A stretch of 64,000 nucleotides of DNA from Anodontia alba (GCA_964016985.1 OZ024824.1:124404303-124468302); one strand, 5' to 3'; positions 1 through 10,338 are shown, counted from the stretch's first letter. The notes: generated by a model not told the origin, from the letters alone. Numbers and translations: made by a program.

Positions 1-194
1 TTTATCTATTTTATTTCATTTTTTTATTCATTTATTTTTGTCTCTGTCAGTCAGATTCGGTAAATATATACAAATGAGGGATGAATTCCCAACTGAATTT
101 ACGTAACTGTTCATGCTCAAATAATCCAACACACTTAAGAGGACCCCTAAAAACGTGGTCCTGAACTGTGTTTCGAATGTTTCAGAATTTTGAA

Positions 195-447
195 TGAGTT
201 GAGATTTTATGTCCTAGTCACCCATTAGGGTCATGTTGAGCCGGTCAGTTTACTTAACCACACTTTTCCTCTCTAAGCGGTTAACCAGTATTTGTGTATA
301 TTCTTTCGCCAGAAACTGATAACTGCCCTTCTTGCATCAGCGGAAGGGTGAGAATGACCGTAGAAAATATTTCATGATCAATCCCTATGAAAGAATGTCG
401 CCGGACACGGCGGGTATCGAACTCCTGATCACCAGTCGGAAGACTGT
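195..447 (-). mobile_element. tRNA-headed SINE, copy 1, 5'-truncated
   Basis: This stretch matches the body of the SINE at 42546-42849 (shared landmarks: the TCAGTTTAC..TAACCACAC segment, TAAGCGGTTAACCAGTAT, AGCGGAAGGG and AATGACCGTAGAAAATAT). A B-box-like sequence, GAGTTCGATACC on the minus strand, lies near 410-425. The homology stops near 447, before the A-box half of the tRNA-like head, so the copy lacks its 5' end and should have no complete internal promoter. Confidence 0.7.
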
Positions 448-535
448 TCCAGAAATTTTTACATTGCTGATAGTACGTTTTCTGGACTGTTGTACTTTTG
501 GCGGTACGATAACACACATTCTGGTACCCAACAGC

Positions 536-537
536 AA

Positions 538-592
<55 letters not shown>

Positions 593-611
593 ATTTTAAA
601 TAAATAAATAA
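536..611. repeat. (AAAT)n microsatellite
   Basis: About 18 repeats of AAAT with a few interruptions at the right end. It could be the A-rich tail of a retroposed element on the plus strand, but the unique-looking sequence before it (448-535) is not recognised. Confidence 0.9.
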
Positions 612-690
612 GTAAAAATAAACATACGCGCGGTAAGTACATGTAATGTATGTACGCTGTGCGACGAAAAAAATCAACCGTTTACAAAAT

Positions 691-734
691 CTTTTTCTTT
701 CTTTCTTTCTTGTTTTTTTTTTTTTTTTTTTTTC
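691..734. repeat. (CTTT)n followed by poly(T)
   Basis: A short CTTT tract runs directly into about 22 T residues. It may mark the tail of a minus-strand retroposon, but no body was recognised on the right. Confidence 0.8.
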
Positions 735-1087
735 AAAACTGCGATTGATCATTGTATCCAAGTAAAGCAAGTGCGAGAACAATTAGACTATTACGCCCCG
801 CAAAAGCGCATGGACAACTGATTACTTAAAATCACCAAAGCATGTGTTTAACAGGCTCTGAAGTATGGTTTAAACATAATAAAATTCAGGAAAAGGCACA
901 GTCACTAAATCAAGTGATTTTCTTGATCATTTTTTAAGTGTCAGTCTAGATTATAACTCATCTCTTGTCTTGTCCTTAAGTTATTCAGATGTGCGATTTT
1001 ACTGTATTTAGACCATTACTGATCACGCTTAAGAACATTGGCGGTCATTCTAATCTATTTTGTAACTGCGATGTGCGATATATCAGT
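735..1087. other. No recognised feature
   Basis: AT-rich sequence without an open frame of note, repeat or hairpin that I can support. Confidence 0.5.
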
Positions 1088-1310
1088 TTAACTCTTTCGC
1101 TACCATAAGCGATATCAATAGGTTTTTGCAAACAGCAGAGATCCAGATGAGACGGCTCATAATGAGCCGTCTCATCTGGATCTATGCTATTTGGCGTTCA
1201 GTCTTTCAATTTTACATATAAACTTCTTTCCAAGTTTTAGTTTGTTTAAAAAAAAAAAAAAAAAAATCAGACAACAAATATCGTCTGAAATTTGGCAGCG
1301 AAAGAGTTAA
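1088..1310. mobile_element. TTAA-target hairpin MITE (TTAACTCTTTCG group)
   Basis: The ends are inverted: TTAACTCTTTCGCTACCA at the left, and TTTGGCAGCGAAAGAGTTAA at the right. TTAA at both borders fits piggyBac-type target duplication (known for that superfamily; assignment is inferred). The centre at 1129-1195 is a hairpin with inner arms GAGACGGCTCAT and ATGAGCCGTCTC. A poly(A) tract of about 19 bases lies at 1248-1266. The copy at 35349-35509 has the same ends and the same kind of hairpin. No coding capacity. Confidence 0.75.
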
Positions 1311-1401
1311 ACCTGAGTTTCTGAAGCAGACCCTTATATTTTTTATTTTGGACATATCAATTTTTGCAGATGGGGCGTCATTCAAAAATCCAAAACCGAA
1401 T

Positions 1402-1461
1402 GGCAAACAATGTAGATCCTGATTAGACGAGCCGTCTAATCTGGTTTTACACTGTTTGCAA
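1402..1461. repeat. CAAACAGTG-type hairpin, isolated copy
   Basis: GCAAACAATGTAGATCCTGA at the left is mirrored by an imperfect arm ending in ACACTGTTTGC. The inner stem is TTAGACGAGCCGTCTAA. No flanking inverted termini were identified. Confidence 0.6.
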
Positions 1462-1825
1462 AGGTATATATTTTGGTCTGCTACAAGTGAATAATCACCG
1501 GCATAGAGGTCATTTCATCTGTAATCCATTGCCAATTGAGAAATAATTGAGTCTTTTTTGTAGTTTAATGGAGAAATTTGGAATCGATTTCACGTCAAAA
1601 ACCCACGTTGTGGCAGAACAAATCAGTCAATCTACAGAAAGACTAGGTACCCCAAGGGATTTACTTTTTAATTTGTTACCAATAAAGCATTATCTCTTAT
1701 AAATTATCATGAAGGAGGATCAGATTACTATGATATAGCTTTTGTATCATTTGGTTGTAGGTCGTCATAATAAGAAAATTCCCATATGATAAAATTTATG
1801 AACCTCTCATGTGTGAAGGCACATG
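1462..1825. other. No recognised feature
   Basis: AT-rich sequence; I see no gene, tandem repeat or long hairpin here. Confidence 0.5.
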
Positions 1826-1926
1826 CTAACCCTTACCACTCTATGGATAAATTCAGCAGACGACAAACTGATGATATTTTCTTATTTTCCTCAGAGGAGA
1901 CAACTTGCCTGAAATATCAAATCTAT
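1826..1926. mobile_element. GCAGACGAC-family MITE, left half only
   Basis: CTAACCCTT..ATTCAGCAGACGACAAACTG matches the left arm of the elements at 40308-40521 and 50055-50241, and the sequence runs through the GAGACAA..TTGC turn of that family. The expected right arm is missing. Confidence 0.55.
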
Positions 1927-1976
1927 ATGTCTGTGCTCGGACCCATCATGACCCTGTTTGTGGTGTTATGCCTTCA

Positions 1977-2220
1977 GGGCCCAGTTGTTCAAAGCGTCGT
2001 TAGCTTAACGAGCTCGTTAAGGGCCATTTCGATAACTATTTTAGCGGATTCAATATACAATTTTCTGAAATTTTTTGCTGAAAAAATGTGAGTAGCTTTT
2101 GCACTGCAAAAGCTACACACATTTTTTCAGCAAAAAATTTCAGAATATTTGCGTATCACTCGATAAAAATTTTAACGAATCGTTAACTAACGACATCGTT
2201 AGCTTTGAGCAACTGGGCCC
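1977..2220. mobile_element. MITE with GGGCCCAGTTG termini
   Basis: The left end, GGGCCCAGTTGTTCAAAG, is mirrored by CTTTGAGCAACTGGGCCC at the right. Inside is a long hairpin at about 2062-2147, with arms containing TTTTTTGCTGAAAAAATGTG and CACATTTTTTCAGCAAAAAA and a turn at GCAAAAGC. Length is about 244 bp. I could not see a convincing target-site duplication, so the superfamily is unknown. Single copy in this window. Confidence 0.8.
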
Positions 2221-2355
2221 AGATCGCTATTAAACCTTATGAGGTAGAGGACCTCTATGCGAACCAAACATCTGTTTGTATAAAGTCAGAGCTTCATCAG
2301 ACTAAGGAGTGAGGTTTCGCGCATGTGAAGCCGGTTTAACCCTACCATCCCCCAG

Positions 2356-2750
2356 TACAGTGTACCCTCTTTATGTCGGCACTCGATATAACGATAAAAT
2401 TCGTTATACTGACAATTTGACTGTCACGACACCCTCGTTTAAGAGGTAACAATTAGTCACAAATTATGCAAAAATATTGTTATTAATTGTTTAAAGAAAC
2501 ATATGTTTTGGATATTTGGTAGAATCAACTCTGCATATTTTTTGAATATTTACTCGAATCGCATCATGATGCGATTCGAGCAAATATCCAACATTTATGT
2601 TTCTTGAGGTATTAAACACAATGTCTTGCATATCATTTTTTTTTTCTTATTTACTGTCACCCCTTGAGTGATGGTTTTGCGCCAGTCAAATCATCATTAT
2701 AAAGAATTTTGTTCTTGTATTGAGTGTCGGTATAAAGAGGTTTCATTGTA
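2356..2750. mobile_element. TA-target MITE (TACAGTG group) with a core palindrome
   Basis: The left end TACAGTGTACCCTCTTTATG is mirrored by an end that reads, in reverse complement, TACAATGAAACCTCTTTATA. TA at both borders fits Tc1/mariner-type insertion (superfamily inferred). The centre (2500-2612) is a palindrome with TCGAATCGCATCATGATGCG and outer segments resembling ACATATGTTTTGGATATTT. It is related to the core of the CATTACG elements. A sister copy, truncated at its left, lies at 18944-19214. Confidence 0.75.
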
Positions 2751-2843
2751 CTAGATTAAACTGAAAACTCTGAGATGTAAGCGCTAAGTCTATGTTTGCA
2801 AGATGCAGTTTGTATGATTTGTATCCGGAAGTCTAATACACAC

Positions 2844-3034
2844 TTAACCTTTCTCATGCGGAATAAATTAAGATGCCACGCCCACTTCTAATTTCCAGCC
2901 AATCAGATTACTTGATCCGGGTTTTTGATAGAAATTCACGTATTTAATGACAAACAGTGCAGATCCAGATCAGTTGGCTATCTGGAGCTTCACTGTTTGC
3001 TAAGACATGTCGTGTTTAGCAAGAGAAGGGTTAA
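2844..3034. mobile_element. TTAA-target hairpin MITE
   Basis: The borders are TTAACCTTTCTC at the left and GAGAAGGGTTAA at the right. The centre (2948-3001) carries the CAAACAGTG-type hairpin with outer stem CAGTGCAGATCCAGATCAG and an eroded inner stem. The internal text (GCCACGCCCACTT; AATCAGATTACTTGATC) also appears, inverted, in the elements at 17077 and 19829, so these three are relatives. Confidence 0.75.
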
Positions 3035-3397
3035 ACGGCTTTTATTTCTCTGATTGCGAACTAGCTCAGCTAATCAGCTTGTTTACCAATATAAAGAACA
3101 GGCTTCTGTCACTGGAGGAAATGAAAATTTTTGCATGATTTATTTAGACAAAGAAACCCTGATTGCAGTAATTTAGAAGACACGAAATGCCAATATTTTT
3201 ATATGGAACTCATAACCTTGAGTGGAAGGAGCATTTATTGTAAACATGGAACTTTGAACTTGGAGCCTTACTGAAGTCAGGTCTAAAGAAAATCGCTGTA
3301 ACAGAAAATCACCTAAAGGAAAGGCATCACACAACACAATCACGGGGCTACATTGTACCCAGTAAAACATCAAGAATATTACACGGTTGTTTCTATC

Positions 3398-3472
3398 TAG
3401 GCTCTGGTCTCGGCCTGAGTTGCCTGGCTCAACGGCTCGGGCTGAGACAGGCTGAGGGCCGAGACCAGGGAA
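3398..3472. repeat. GC-rich imperfect hairpin
   Basis: CTGGTCTCGGCCTGAG is mirrored by a right arm ending GGGCCGAGACCAG, with GGCTCAACGGCTC near the turn. A run of A follows at 3478-3491. The family is not seen elsewhere in the window. Confidence 0.6.
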
Positions 3473-3800
3473 GAGAAGAAAAAAAAAAAAAACTAACATA
3501 CAAAAAAAAAAACGTGTTATATTCTATTTATCATTGATTATTCTGGGGTCCATGACTGTTGGTCTGAACATTCTGATTCGTCATTCGCTTACGAATTTAT
3601 GAGTTTGGATTATGGCTTAGGTACCATGACCGCAAATACTTATTTGCGTAAAACTATTTTAGGATAAAAGAAAAATCTCCTTACAAGCAAGTTTATTCCT
3701 TAACTACCTGTTACTAACGCTTTCCCATTGCGCCTTCTGGAAACGTTACCGTGATCAAACTACAATAATTCATAACAAAAAAAGCGTGCAAAAAGGCGCG

Positions 3801-4000
3801 NNNNNNNNNNNNNNNNNNNNNNNNNNNNNNNNNNNNNNNNNNNNNNNNNNNNNNNNNNNNNNNNNNNNNNNNNNNNNNNNNNNNNNNNNNNNNNNNNNNN
3901 NNNNNNNNNNNNNNNNNNNNNNNNNNNNNNNNNNNNNNNNNNNNNNNNNNNNNNNNNNNNNNNNNNNNNNNNNNNNNNNNNNNNNNNNNNNNNNNNNNNN
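3801..4000. other. Assembly gap, 200 N
   Basis: Exactly 200 N. A round number like this usually means a gap of unknown size. Open frames reported across it are meaningless. Confidence 0.99.
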
Positions 4001-4092
4001 CTAATGATTCTGTTAGCGGACAGTGAAGGCCCTGATCAGACTGCACGGATGTGCAGGATGTTCTGGGACTTTGCTGTTCGCATAAGACACAT
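4001..4092. repeat. TTCGCTGTCCGC-type hairpin, cut by the gap
   Basis: TGTTAGCGGACAGTGAAGGC, a TGATCAGACTGCACGGATG turn and a TTTGCTGTTCGCATAA arm match the hairpin family clustered at 8.0-10.0 kb. The left part is lost in the gap. Confidence 0.6.
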
Positions 4093-4439
4093 TTTTGCAT
4101 GACGCTGCACATATTCATAAGGTCTTCAGTTGAACTTATTGATCGCCCCTAGAACACTACGTACGTAATGACATTCGTGCCTGTTTTGTAAAACTTATGA
4201 CAGCCACAATTACATATAAGACCATATATGGCTCATATTTAAACCAAAGCAGAAATGGAAATGCTATCTTTTAGTACAAGTGACGAGGCGTTTCCACTCA
4301 AAAATGACAGTATGCACAACAAAGAATGAACAAAAAAAAAAAAAAAAAAAAAAAGATGTGGGTTATATTAAAGGGGAGAAAAAGGTTGGCAAAACACATT
4401 AGAAACAAAAGCGCTTGTCAAACTAAGTAGACTAAGTAG

Positions 4440-4494
4440 TTTGATACAAATTTGATAAAAATCGGAAAACTATTCAGCAAGTAAATGAAGTTTA

Positions 4495-4535
<41 letters not shown>

Positions 4536-4870
4536 TCAAGGGCACCACTATTTTGAATATTTAATGAGATTCTAAATATTTTAAAATAATAAATAAAATC
4601 TGTCTGACAGAAAACGGTGCCGTTTTGAAGTAAAAACAATATAAGTCTATAGTAGAAGCGATATAAAATTATTTGTTTAGACTTTCCATATTTAATTAAG
4701 ACTTTATGACGTCATAACGCATCATTAGATATTCAAAATGGCTGTTCACCTAAAAGAAATTTCGAAATCTTCGAACTGCGATAATTTTCTTATTTTCGTC
4801 AAATTTTGATCAAATTTGTATCAAAATATATGGTTTGTCAAGATCTTTCATTTGAAATATATTCTCGTCG
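4440..4870. repeat. Dispersed repeat with poly(T), copy 1
   Basis: ATTTTGAATATTTAATGAG, TTTCTGTCAGAC-like and AATATTTAGAATCTCATTA segments recur in opposite orientation at 27190-27447 and 27718-27745. A run of about 35 T occupies 4499-4534. The class is unknown and there is no coding potential. Confidence 0.5.
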
Positions 4871-5306
4871 CGCCTTTCTTGTCTATGAATTCTTAAAGCA
4901 TCGGTCGTAAATGTGGCAGAATGCATTTTCAAATATATATGACTTTTGAAAGAAAATAAGTATCTGTATTTTATGTCAATTGTTGACATAAATTGTCTAC
5001 TTATTTTCTCTAGAACAAATTCGTTTCCTACATGAGAGTCGTTGGAGCGCCGTACTTTGACACTTTTGCCCTACTTTGATACCATTGCACCATATTATGT
5101 TAGCATCTGCCAACACAATGGTTCAGGCGGGTATGCACATATGCACAGTCTCACAAGAACCTACATGTATGTTGTTCGCTGACGTAAGCAGATGACATCA
5201 GCAAATGAAGTAGACATGTATCTTTGCTGAATGACTGGGCATGCGCACTGAAAGATTGATTCGACAGAAAGTCTGAAGAGCCTTTTTCTCGCGAGGAGCC
5301 TCATGT

Positions 5307-5477
5307 CATTACGAAAACATGCCTATTCAAATATATAAAAAAAAAATCACCTCCAAAAACTAAAAAAATTCACAAAAAAACTCTGATACATAATGTATAC
5401 CCCTCTAAACCCCAGTCTTACATTATAAAGATGGGGTTAAAGTGGAGTCAAAAATATATAGGCATGTGTTCGTGATG
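5307..5477 (+). mobile_element. CATTACG element C1, lacking the central palindrome
   Basis: Both ends are present (CATTACGAAAACATGCCTAT at the left; TATAGGCATGTGTTCGTGATG, 21 bases, at the right, with one T missing from the TTTT run), and so are the CCCCTCTAAACCCCAG segment and its GATGGGGTT partner. Between CTCTGATA and TAATGTATAC there are only two bases, CA. In full copies this spot holds the roughly 110-130-bp palindrome. At about 171 bp it is the shortest copy with both ends. Confidence 0.85.
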
Positions 5478-5749
5478 ATATCCAAGTAACTGCCTTTCAC
5501 CTTTGTATAGTGAAGAAAGCGGTTTACAGGGCGTACACATTTGGATGACATTTTTCACATTCTGAAAATTTTAAACTAATTAAGCTGATCAGTCTGCACT
5601 GTTTGCCATTCCGCCAGTTTTTAAGTTTTGAAAAGAGAACCACGATGAAAAGGTTTATTAAAGTTTGCCTAGTGGATGTACAAGAGAATATAGACTTACG
5701 CATTTTACCATGTAAAGTGCTGTGTCCATCTTTTTCATACCATAGTTAT

Positions 5750-5869
5750 AAAGTCGAATTTCAATAGCTCAAATATCTTTGGGACCATAAACATTTCTTC
5801 TAGATATGAGTAGTTCGAGTCACTGATGGTTAATCATAGCGCCAGATCAAGAGGCATATCGAGATATTT
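5750..5869. mobile_element. TA-target MITE (CAGTCGAA group), left part split by C2
   Basis: AGTCGAATTTCAATAGCTCA, the TTTGGGACCATA segment and ATAGCGCCAG match the ends at 18555 and (inverted) 54223. The element is interrupted by CATTACG element C2; the core resumes at 6152-6222 with a GTGTACTCATTAGAATCGCC arm and then stops, so the right half is lost. Confidence 0.65.
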
Positions 5870-6151
5870 CATTACGAAAACACGCCTATTCAAATACATG
5901 TATATTGAAAGTTTCACCACCAAAAACTGAAAGTTTTCAGATAAAAATTCTGATATTTTTCACATTTCTGCTTAAACATAGATTGTAGGTACTCGTTAGA
6001 ATCGCCTCGGCGAGGCGATTCTAACGAGTACCCACAATCTATGTTTTTAGCAGAAATAATAAAAATAATGTATACACTTGTAAACCTCAGTTTTACTATA
6101 CAAAAGTGGGGTTTAAGGGGGTTAAAATTATAAAGGTATGTTTTCGTGATG
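5870..6151 (+). mobile_element. CATTACG element C2
   Basis: Full-length, 282 bp, with CATTACGAAAACACGCCTAT at the left and TTTTCGTGATG at the right. The central palindrome carries AGAATCGCCTCGG and its exact partner CGAGGCGATTCT. The A:T pair there is C:G (AACCG/CGGTT) in most other copies, so both arms differ together. Inserted in a CAGTCGAA-group MITE. Confidence 0.9.
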
Positions 6152-6222
6152 TAGGTATATCTTTTCAACCTTCTATAAGATAATTGTATCTTGGGTGTAC
6201 TCATTAGAATCGCCTCGACCCG

Positions 6223-6934
6223 GTACACGCATTTTTTTTGTCCTTAATTAAGAATTTTTTTTTCTTAAAATATCCCTAAATTATTTTTTTTTCTTGAGCC
6301 ATCAGAAGAATATTTTAGAGACGCCGAAGTGAGTTCGCATTAGCCACGGTAAACAAGTCATCCCGTATTCGAGTCATTGAAGTTTACTGTCCTTGATGAC
6401 TGGCCTCTGCTCATTTAGCTTATGGTCCTCGTCATATGAAAAGGGAATTTTGGGCATATAGGAACAGTGGAAGCTGTTCATTTGGTGCTTTCAATATAAT
6501 CTTCACTATCCGAGGCTTCTCCGAAGGATCAGATAGTGTGAGAGACAGGAAATGAATGGACTTATGGGGTAATGATGATGATGATGATGAAAGATTTCTT
6601 TACGTATAGAAGGGGTTGAGCCGCAACGTGTGAAACATACCTTCTGACATACGCGTTCAACGAAGATTCAAATCAGCCTGCGCATCCGCGCAGTGACTTT
6701 CGATTAAACATATTTTATTGCCTGTTAAACAAAGGGATTAGACACGTTATAAGAATATTAGATAGTCCTCTCCCTGCAGCATGAAATACATTCACTTAAA
6801 AATACAATGGTGCAAGCAACCATTTTACATTATAAAATAGAGGAAAGAACATTCTCGGAAAAGAAAGTGTGGTCCTTGACAATGCAAACTTCTCGATACG
6901 CTGATATTAGCATTTAGCAAGATCACTCACGATT
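6223..6934. other. No gene; one degenerate hairpin
   Basis: Mostly unique AT-rich sequence. Around 6615-6705 there is a degenerate copy of the GAGCCG / hairpin MITE family (TTGAGCCGCAACG, GCGTTCAACGAAGATTCAAA, TGCGCATCCGCGCAG). A (GATGAT)n tract lies at 6571-6589. Confidence 0.5.
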
Positions 6935-7560
6935 GGAGAATTAAACCAATCTGTGAATTTCAAAACTGCTAGTATGATTAGTTTAATAGTTTCAAAGTGG
7001 TATAACGGACAGCCCTTCGTTAAGAGATCAAAGTTTACAGTAGGAATGTTTTGAGTTTGGTGTACTGTTTGCAATTATCTTCGTCTTTGGTATTGTAAAG
7101 GTTGCATTCGACGAAGTACTGTTCGGCGTTTTCGAATAGAACACCACAACTGCCATTTGAATACAGAATTATATTAACTTCATTTAAACTGCTACACCTG
7201 TTCCTTTTTCTGGTTAAAACAATGCATTTCCTTTCTCCAAGTGATAAATGTTTACGTACTTTGTGCCTGATGTCGGACAGATGATTTGAATGGTAATAAT
7301 GTGAGGATATTAGGAGTTTCGGCGTTAAAATCATTCCATAATTTCAGGGTGGATGGAAAAACATGTTTCAAACGAACATAACCTACAGAAAGGTAAATCG
7401 TAGTTGGTATTGTTTCTAAGATTATAAATGCTTACAGCATTTACTAGGCTTGGAAGCAGGTCATTCAAATAACTGGGAGTTTCATTCTTAACTATTTTGT
7501 ACATAAGAATTAATACTTTTCAGCTAGCGTGTTCTAACTAGTTTCTAAATATAGTGATCT
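6935..7560 (-). pseudogene. LINE (non-LTR retrotransposon) C-terminal remnant
   Basis: Read on the minus strand with a few frame changes, this gives the C-terminal part of a LINE reverse transcriptase ORF. In order: KIVKNETPSYLNDLLP (about 7510-7450), YNLRN (7425), FPSTLKLWNDF (7350), RKRNRCSSLN (7215-7180), CGVLFENAEQYFVECNLY (7150-7095), and NFDLLTKGCPLYHFETIK in another frame (7045-6985). This order (ETP..YL, SF.PST..LWN, C.CG..E...HYF..C) is typical of CR1/L2/Jockey-group ORFs after the fingers-palm-thumb region. The upstream RT and endonuclease are absent, so it is a 5'-truncated, frame-shifted copy. The Met-initiated 99-codon frame at 7035-7334 is only a fragment of it. Confidence 0.7.
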
Positions 7561-7665
7561 AAGTGATGAAAATATATACAGTAACTATACAGACCGCATG
7601 CAGCTGCACTTGGTCTAACTTGTTAATATCTGACAGATTGCAGCCATCCTATACTTCAGAAGCTT

Positions 7666-7772
7666 CCCAGTAAGCATTTTACATAAATCTATAGCGGGCC
7701 GTTATCGGCCCGTCACGGTAGCTGACGGGCCGATAACGGTCCGCTATAGATTTATAAAGAATGCTAGCTGGG
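7666..7772. mobile_element. Small palindromic MITE (GGGCCGTTATCGGCCC family), copy 1
   Basis: CCCAGTAAGCATTTTA..AATCTATAGC is mirrored by GCTATAGATTTATAAAGAAT..GCTAGCTGGG. The inner arms GGGCCGTTATCGGCCCGTCA and TGACGGGCCGATAACGG are almost perfect. The whole element is one 107-bp hairpin. Other copies: 20287, 44778 and 58390. Confidence 0.8.
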
Positions 7773-7789
7773 CTAATCTAATAAAGGGC

Positions 7790-7918
<129 letters not shown>

Positions 7919-8029
7919 CTATTGAGGGTACGTCTAGGTAGTTGAAACTTAAGTTTTTGAAGATACGATATTTTCTTCAAAGCTGAATTATTTAAAGAGT
8001 CTATATGCTTTGACCATTTGATGCGCAAC

Positions 8030-8430
8030 GTGGAGAAAACGTCCTTATGCCACATGCGAACAGTGAAGATCCAGATGAGCATGCGCATCCGTGCAGTCTT
8101 ATCTGGACATTCTCAGTTCGTCAACATATACTACAGTATCCATAGATTCTGTAAACCGACAACGACGGCCCAGATCAGCCTCCGCAAACTGATCTGGGCC
8201 TATATTATCCGTAAATTGCATTAGGACCTTTTTGTGCGTTGTGCATCATTTATAATTTGACGGTAAGGTAACTCCGAGGTATTTATGGCAGTCTTGTCAA
8301 CGTCTTTGTTGTCTGCATGAAGAAATGTTGCATCCTTGGTTATCCAAAACGCGCCCAGTAAAGACTCTAATCAAACTGCGTAGTTTGACCTGAATCTTCG
8401 CTGGGCGCACATGACCATAGGTACTTTTTC
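8030..8430. repeat. Cluster of TTCGCTGGGCGCA-type hairpins
   Basis: Three hairpins in a row: 8040-8110 (AGTGAAGATCCAGATGAGCA; weak right arm), 8165-8205 (CGGCCCAGATCAGCCTCCGC and its partner GATCTGGGCC), and 8350-8425 (AAACGCGCCCAGTAAAGACT, partner TCTTCGCTGGGCGCACATG). The arm sequences are those of the MITEs at 54681-54918 and 41912-42106, so they are probably fragments of the same families. Confidence 0.6.
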
Positions 8431-8731
8431 TGACGTTGCGGCTCAACTATGGGGGGTGCTTGTGCAATCATAATGGAAATTCATGTGTACAAGTGAACTG
8501 TACTAACTTGCATATGTATAGGCTGTGATATGAGATTAGGTCCGTTATTATCGCTAACGAGGGCACCAAACCTCAATTCAGCATGCGCATGCGCATTCGC
8601 AATGTCTGATAAGGGCCGTCGGTTTTCGCCTACAGAATCACTGGATAATATAGGACATACTAAAGAACGGAGCAGGCCTCGTCTTACCACTGAGATGTGC
8701 AGTTTGATTTGGATCTGCACAGTTTGTAAAA

Positions 8732-8953
8732 TTTGGCCGCACCATGCGTAAACTGTCTTCGGGTATATGCGGACCGCGAAGGCCTAGAACAGCTGTGTTT
8801 CCGCGCAGTCTGATCAGGATCTTCGCTGTCCGCTAACAGAACCATTGGATAAAACAGAATTTGCAAATGAAGAGCAACGGTTAGAATGGTACGAACTTTG
8901 CATATGAAACATTTTGCGCATGTTCGAATGGACTTTTTCGCTTGACAGGCCCA
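8732..8953. mobile_element. GGCCGCGCCA-family MITE, copy 1
   Basis: Left end GGCCGCACCATGCGTAAACT then CTTCGGGTATATGCGGACCG; right end GCGCATGTTCGAATGGAC then TTTTTCGCTTGACAGGCCCA. The hairpin TCTGATCAGGATCTTCGCTG sits inside the left half. Same ends as 8965-9195, 9357-9574 and 63450-63788. Confidence 0.6.
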
Positions 8954-8964
8954 TATTTTCTCTG

Positions 8965-9195
8965 GTGAGCCGCGCCAAGCAAAAATGTGTCTTTGAGCAT
9001 GCGCAAAATGCCGATTAAGACTCATCCCACGCATGCGCAAAATCTGATCTGGGACACTTGCACTCTATCATTAGATTATATAGTGTCTGATGATTCTTGA
9101 AGCGGGCAGCGAAGGCCCAGATCACGCGCAGTCTGATCTGGGCCTTCGCTGTCCGCATATGCCCGAAGTTACCTTTTCTCATGGCGGGTTCAAAT
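8965..9195. mobile_element. GGCCGCGCCA-family MITE, copy 2
   Basis: Left end GAGCCGCGCCAAGCAAAAAT with CTTTGAGCATGCGCAAAATG; right end GCATATGCCCGAAGTTACCT with CTCATGGCGGGTTC. A strong hairpin lies at 9108-9160, with arms AGCGAAGGCCCAGATCACGC and TCTGATCTGGGCCTTCGCTG. Confidence 0.6.
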
Positions 9196-9356
9196 AGTAT
9201 AAGAAATTTAATAGGAGCGTGAGCTTCAACTGAGCAGATAAGAGATTCATCTGTAAAATGGATTACAAGAGTACTCCGTCTGTGGATAATGCATTATCCT
9301 TCACAGTCGCATTGCTTGCACTTGTTTTGTTTTGTGATATACTGTAGTTTAGTTGC

Positions 9357-9574
9357 ATCACGCCAAGCGAAAAGGTGTCTTCGAATATGCGCAAAATGCT
9401 CAGATTAAGATTCATATCGCGCATGCGCAAAGTCTTATTTGGACTATTCTCTATAGTGTCAAATAATTCTGTTAGCGGACAGCGAAGACCCCGATTAGAC
9501 ATCGCAGATGCGCAGGCTTAAATGGGCCTTCGCCGTCCGCATATGCCCGAAGGCACGTTTCAGTATGGCGCGGC
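9357..9574. mobile_element. GGCCGCGCCA-family MITE, copy 3
   Basis: Left end CATCACGCCAAGCGAAAAGG with GTCTTCGAATATGCGC; right end GCATATGCCCGAAGGCACGT with GTATGGCGCGGCC. Hairpin at 9470-9545 with eroded arms. Confidence 0.6.
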
Positions 9575-9774
9575 CAAGATAGTCTGTGAAAATGCATTGA
9601 TGCTTTGATGTTCGGTTTTTCTACACCTATACATACGTTTCTGAAATTAATCTTGCAATAACGTGCAATATAACATGCTAACTAGTTGGGTCTCAAATAA
9701 GAAAAGATTACTTTGGGACGTAAGCGAACAGGAAAGATCCAAATTAGCCAACGAGTCGCACAATTTGATGTAAG

Positions 9775-10036
9775 TATCCTCTATACATAGATCAGGCGAG
9801 CCACAACGAGAGAAAATGTACCTGCTGACAAATGTGCCCAAAGAAGGTTCTAATCAAACTGCGCATCAGCGCCCAGTAAGGATTTTGAATGTACAGGCTG
9901 ATCTTAATCTTCGCTGGGCGCACATTTCCGAAGGTACACTTCCTGTACATTTCATCAAATGATTCTGTAAGCGGATAGCTAAAGACCTGATCACGGACGC
10001 GCAGTCTGACCTTGGCATTCCCTGTCCTTATATGCG
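9775..10036. repeat. Degenerate hairpin MITE fragments
   Basis: GCGAGCCACAACGAGAG and AATGTGCCCAAAGAAGGTTC pair with TCTTCGCTGGGCGCACATTT near 9900-9930. A second hairpin (AAGCGGATAGCTAAAGACCT and its partner) follows at 9970-10035. Confidence 0.5.
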
Positions 10037-10056
10037 CTGAAGGTATATTTTCATAT

Positions 10057-10338
10057 CATTTCCACAACACGCCTGTTCAAATGTATTTAAAATCTCACCA
10101 CCAAAACTGAAAGTTTTTAGATAAAAATTCTGATTATTTTTTTTCCATATTTCTGCTCAAAACACCGATTGTGGGTACTCGTTAGAACCGCCTCGGCAAG
10201 GCGGTTCTAACGAGTACCCACAATCGATGTTTCTGAGCAGAAATAATAAAAATAATGTATACCCCTGTAAACCCCAGTTCTATAATAAAAAATTGGGGTT
10301 TAAGGGGATCAATATTATATAGGAATTTTTTCGTGATG
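10057..10338 (+). mobile_element. CATTACG element C3
   Basis: Full-length; left end eroded (CATTTCCACAACACGCCTGT), right end TTTTTTCGTGATG. The palindrome carries ACCGATTGTGGG and the partner CCCACAATCGAT, whereas most copies have TAGATTG/CAATCTA: the A:T pair next to GATTG is C:G here, changed on both arms. Confidence 0.88.

Noticed and set aside
459..782. 107-codon minus-strand frame rich in Tyr, Ile, Leu and Lys
   Set aside because: It is the (AAAT)n microsatellite and poly(T) translated.
3714..4118. 134-codon frame across the gap
   Set aside because: It passes through 200 N, so the reading frame has no meaning.
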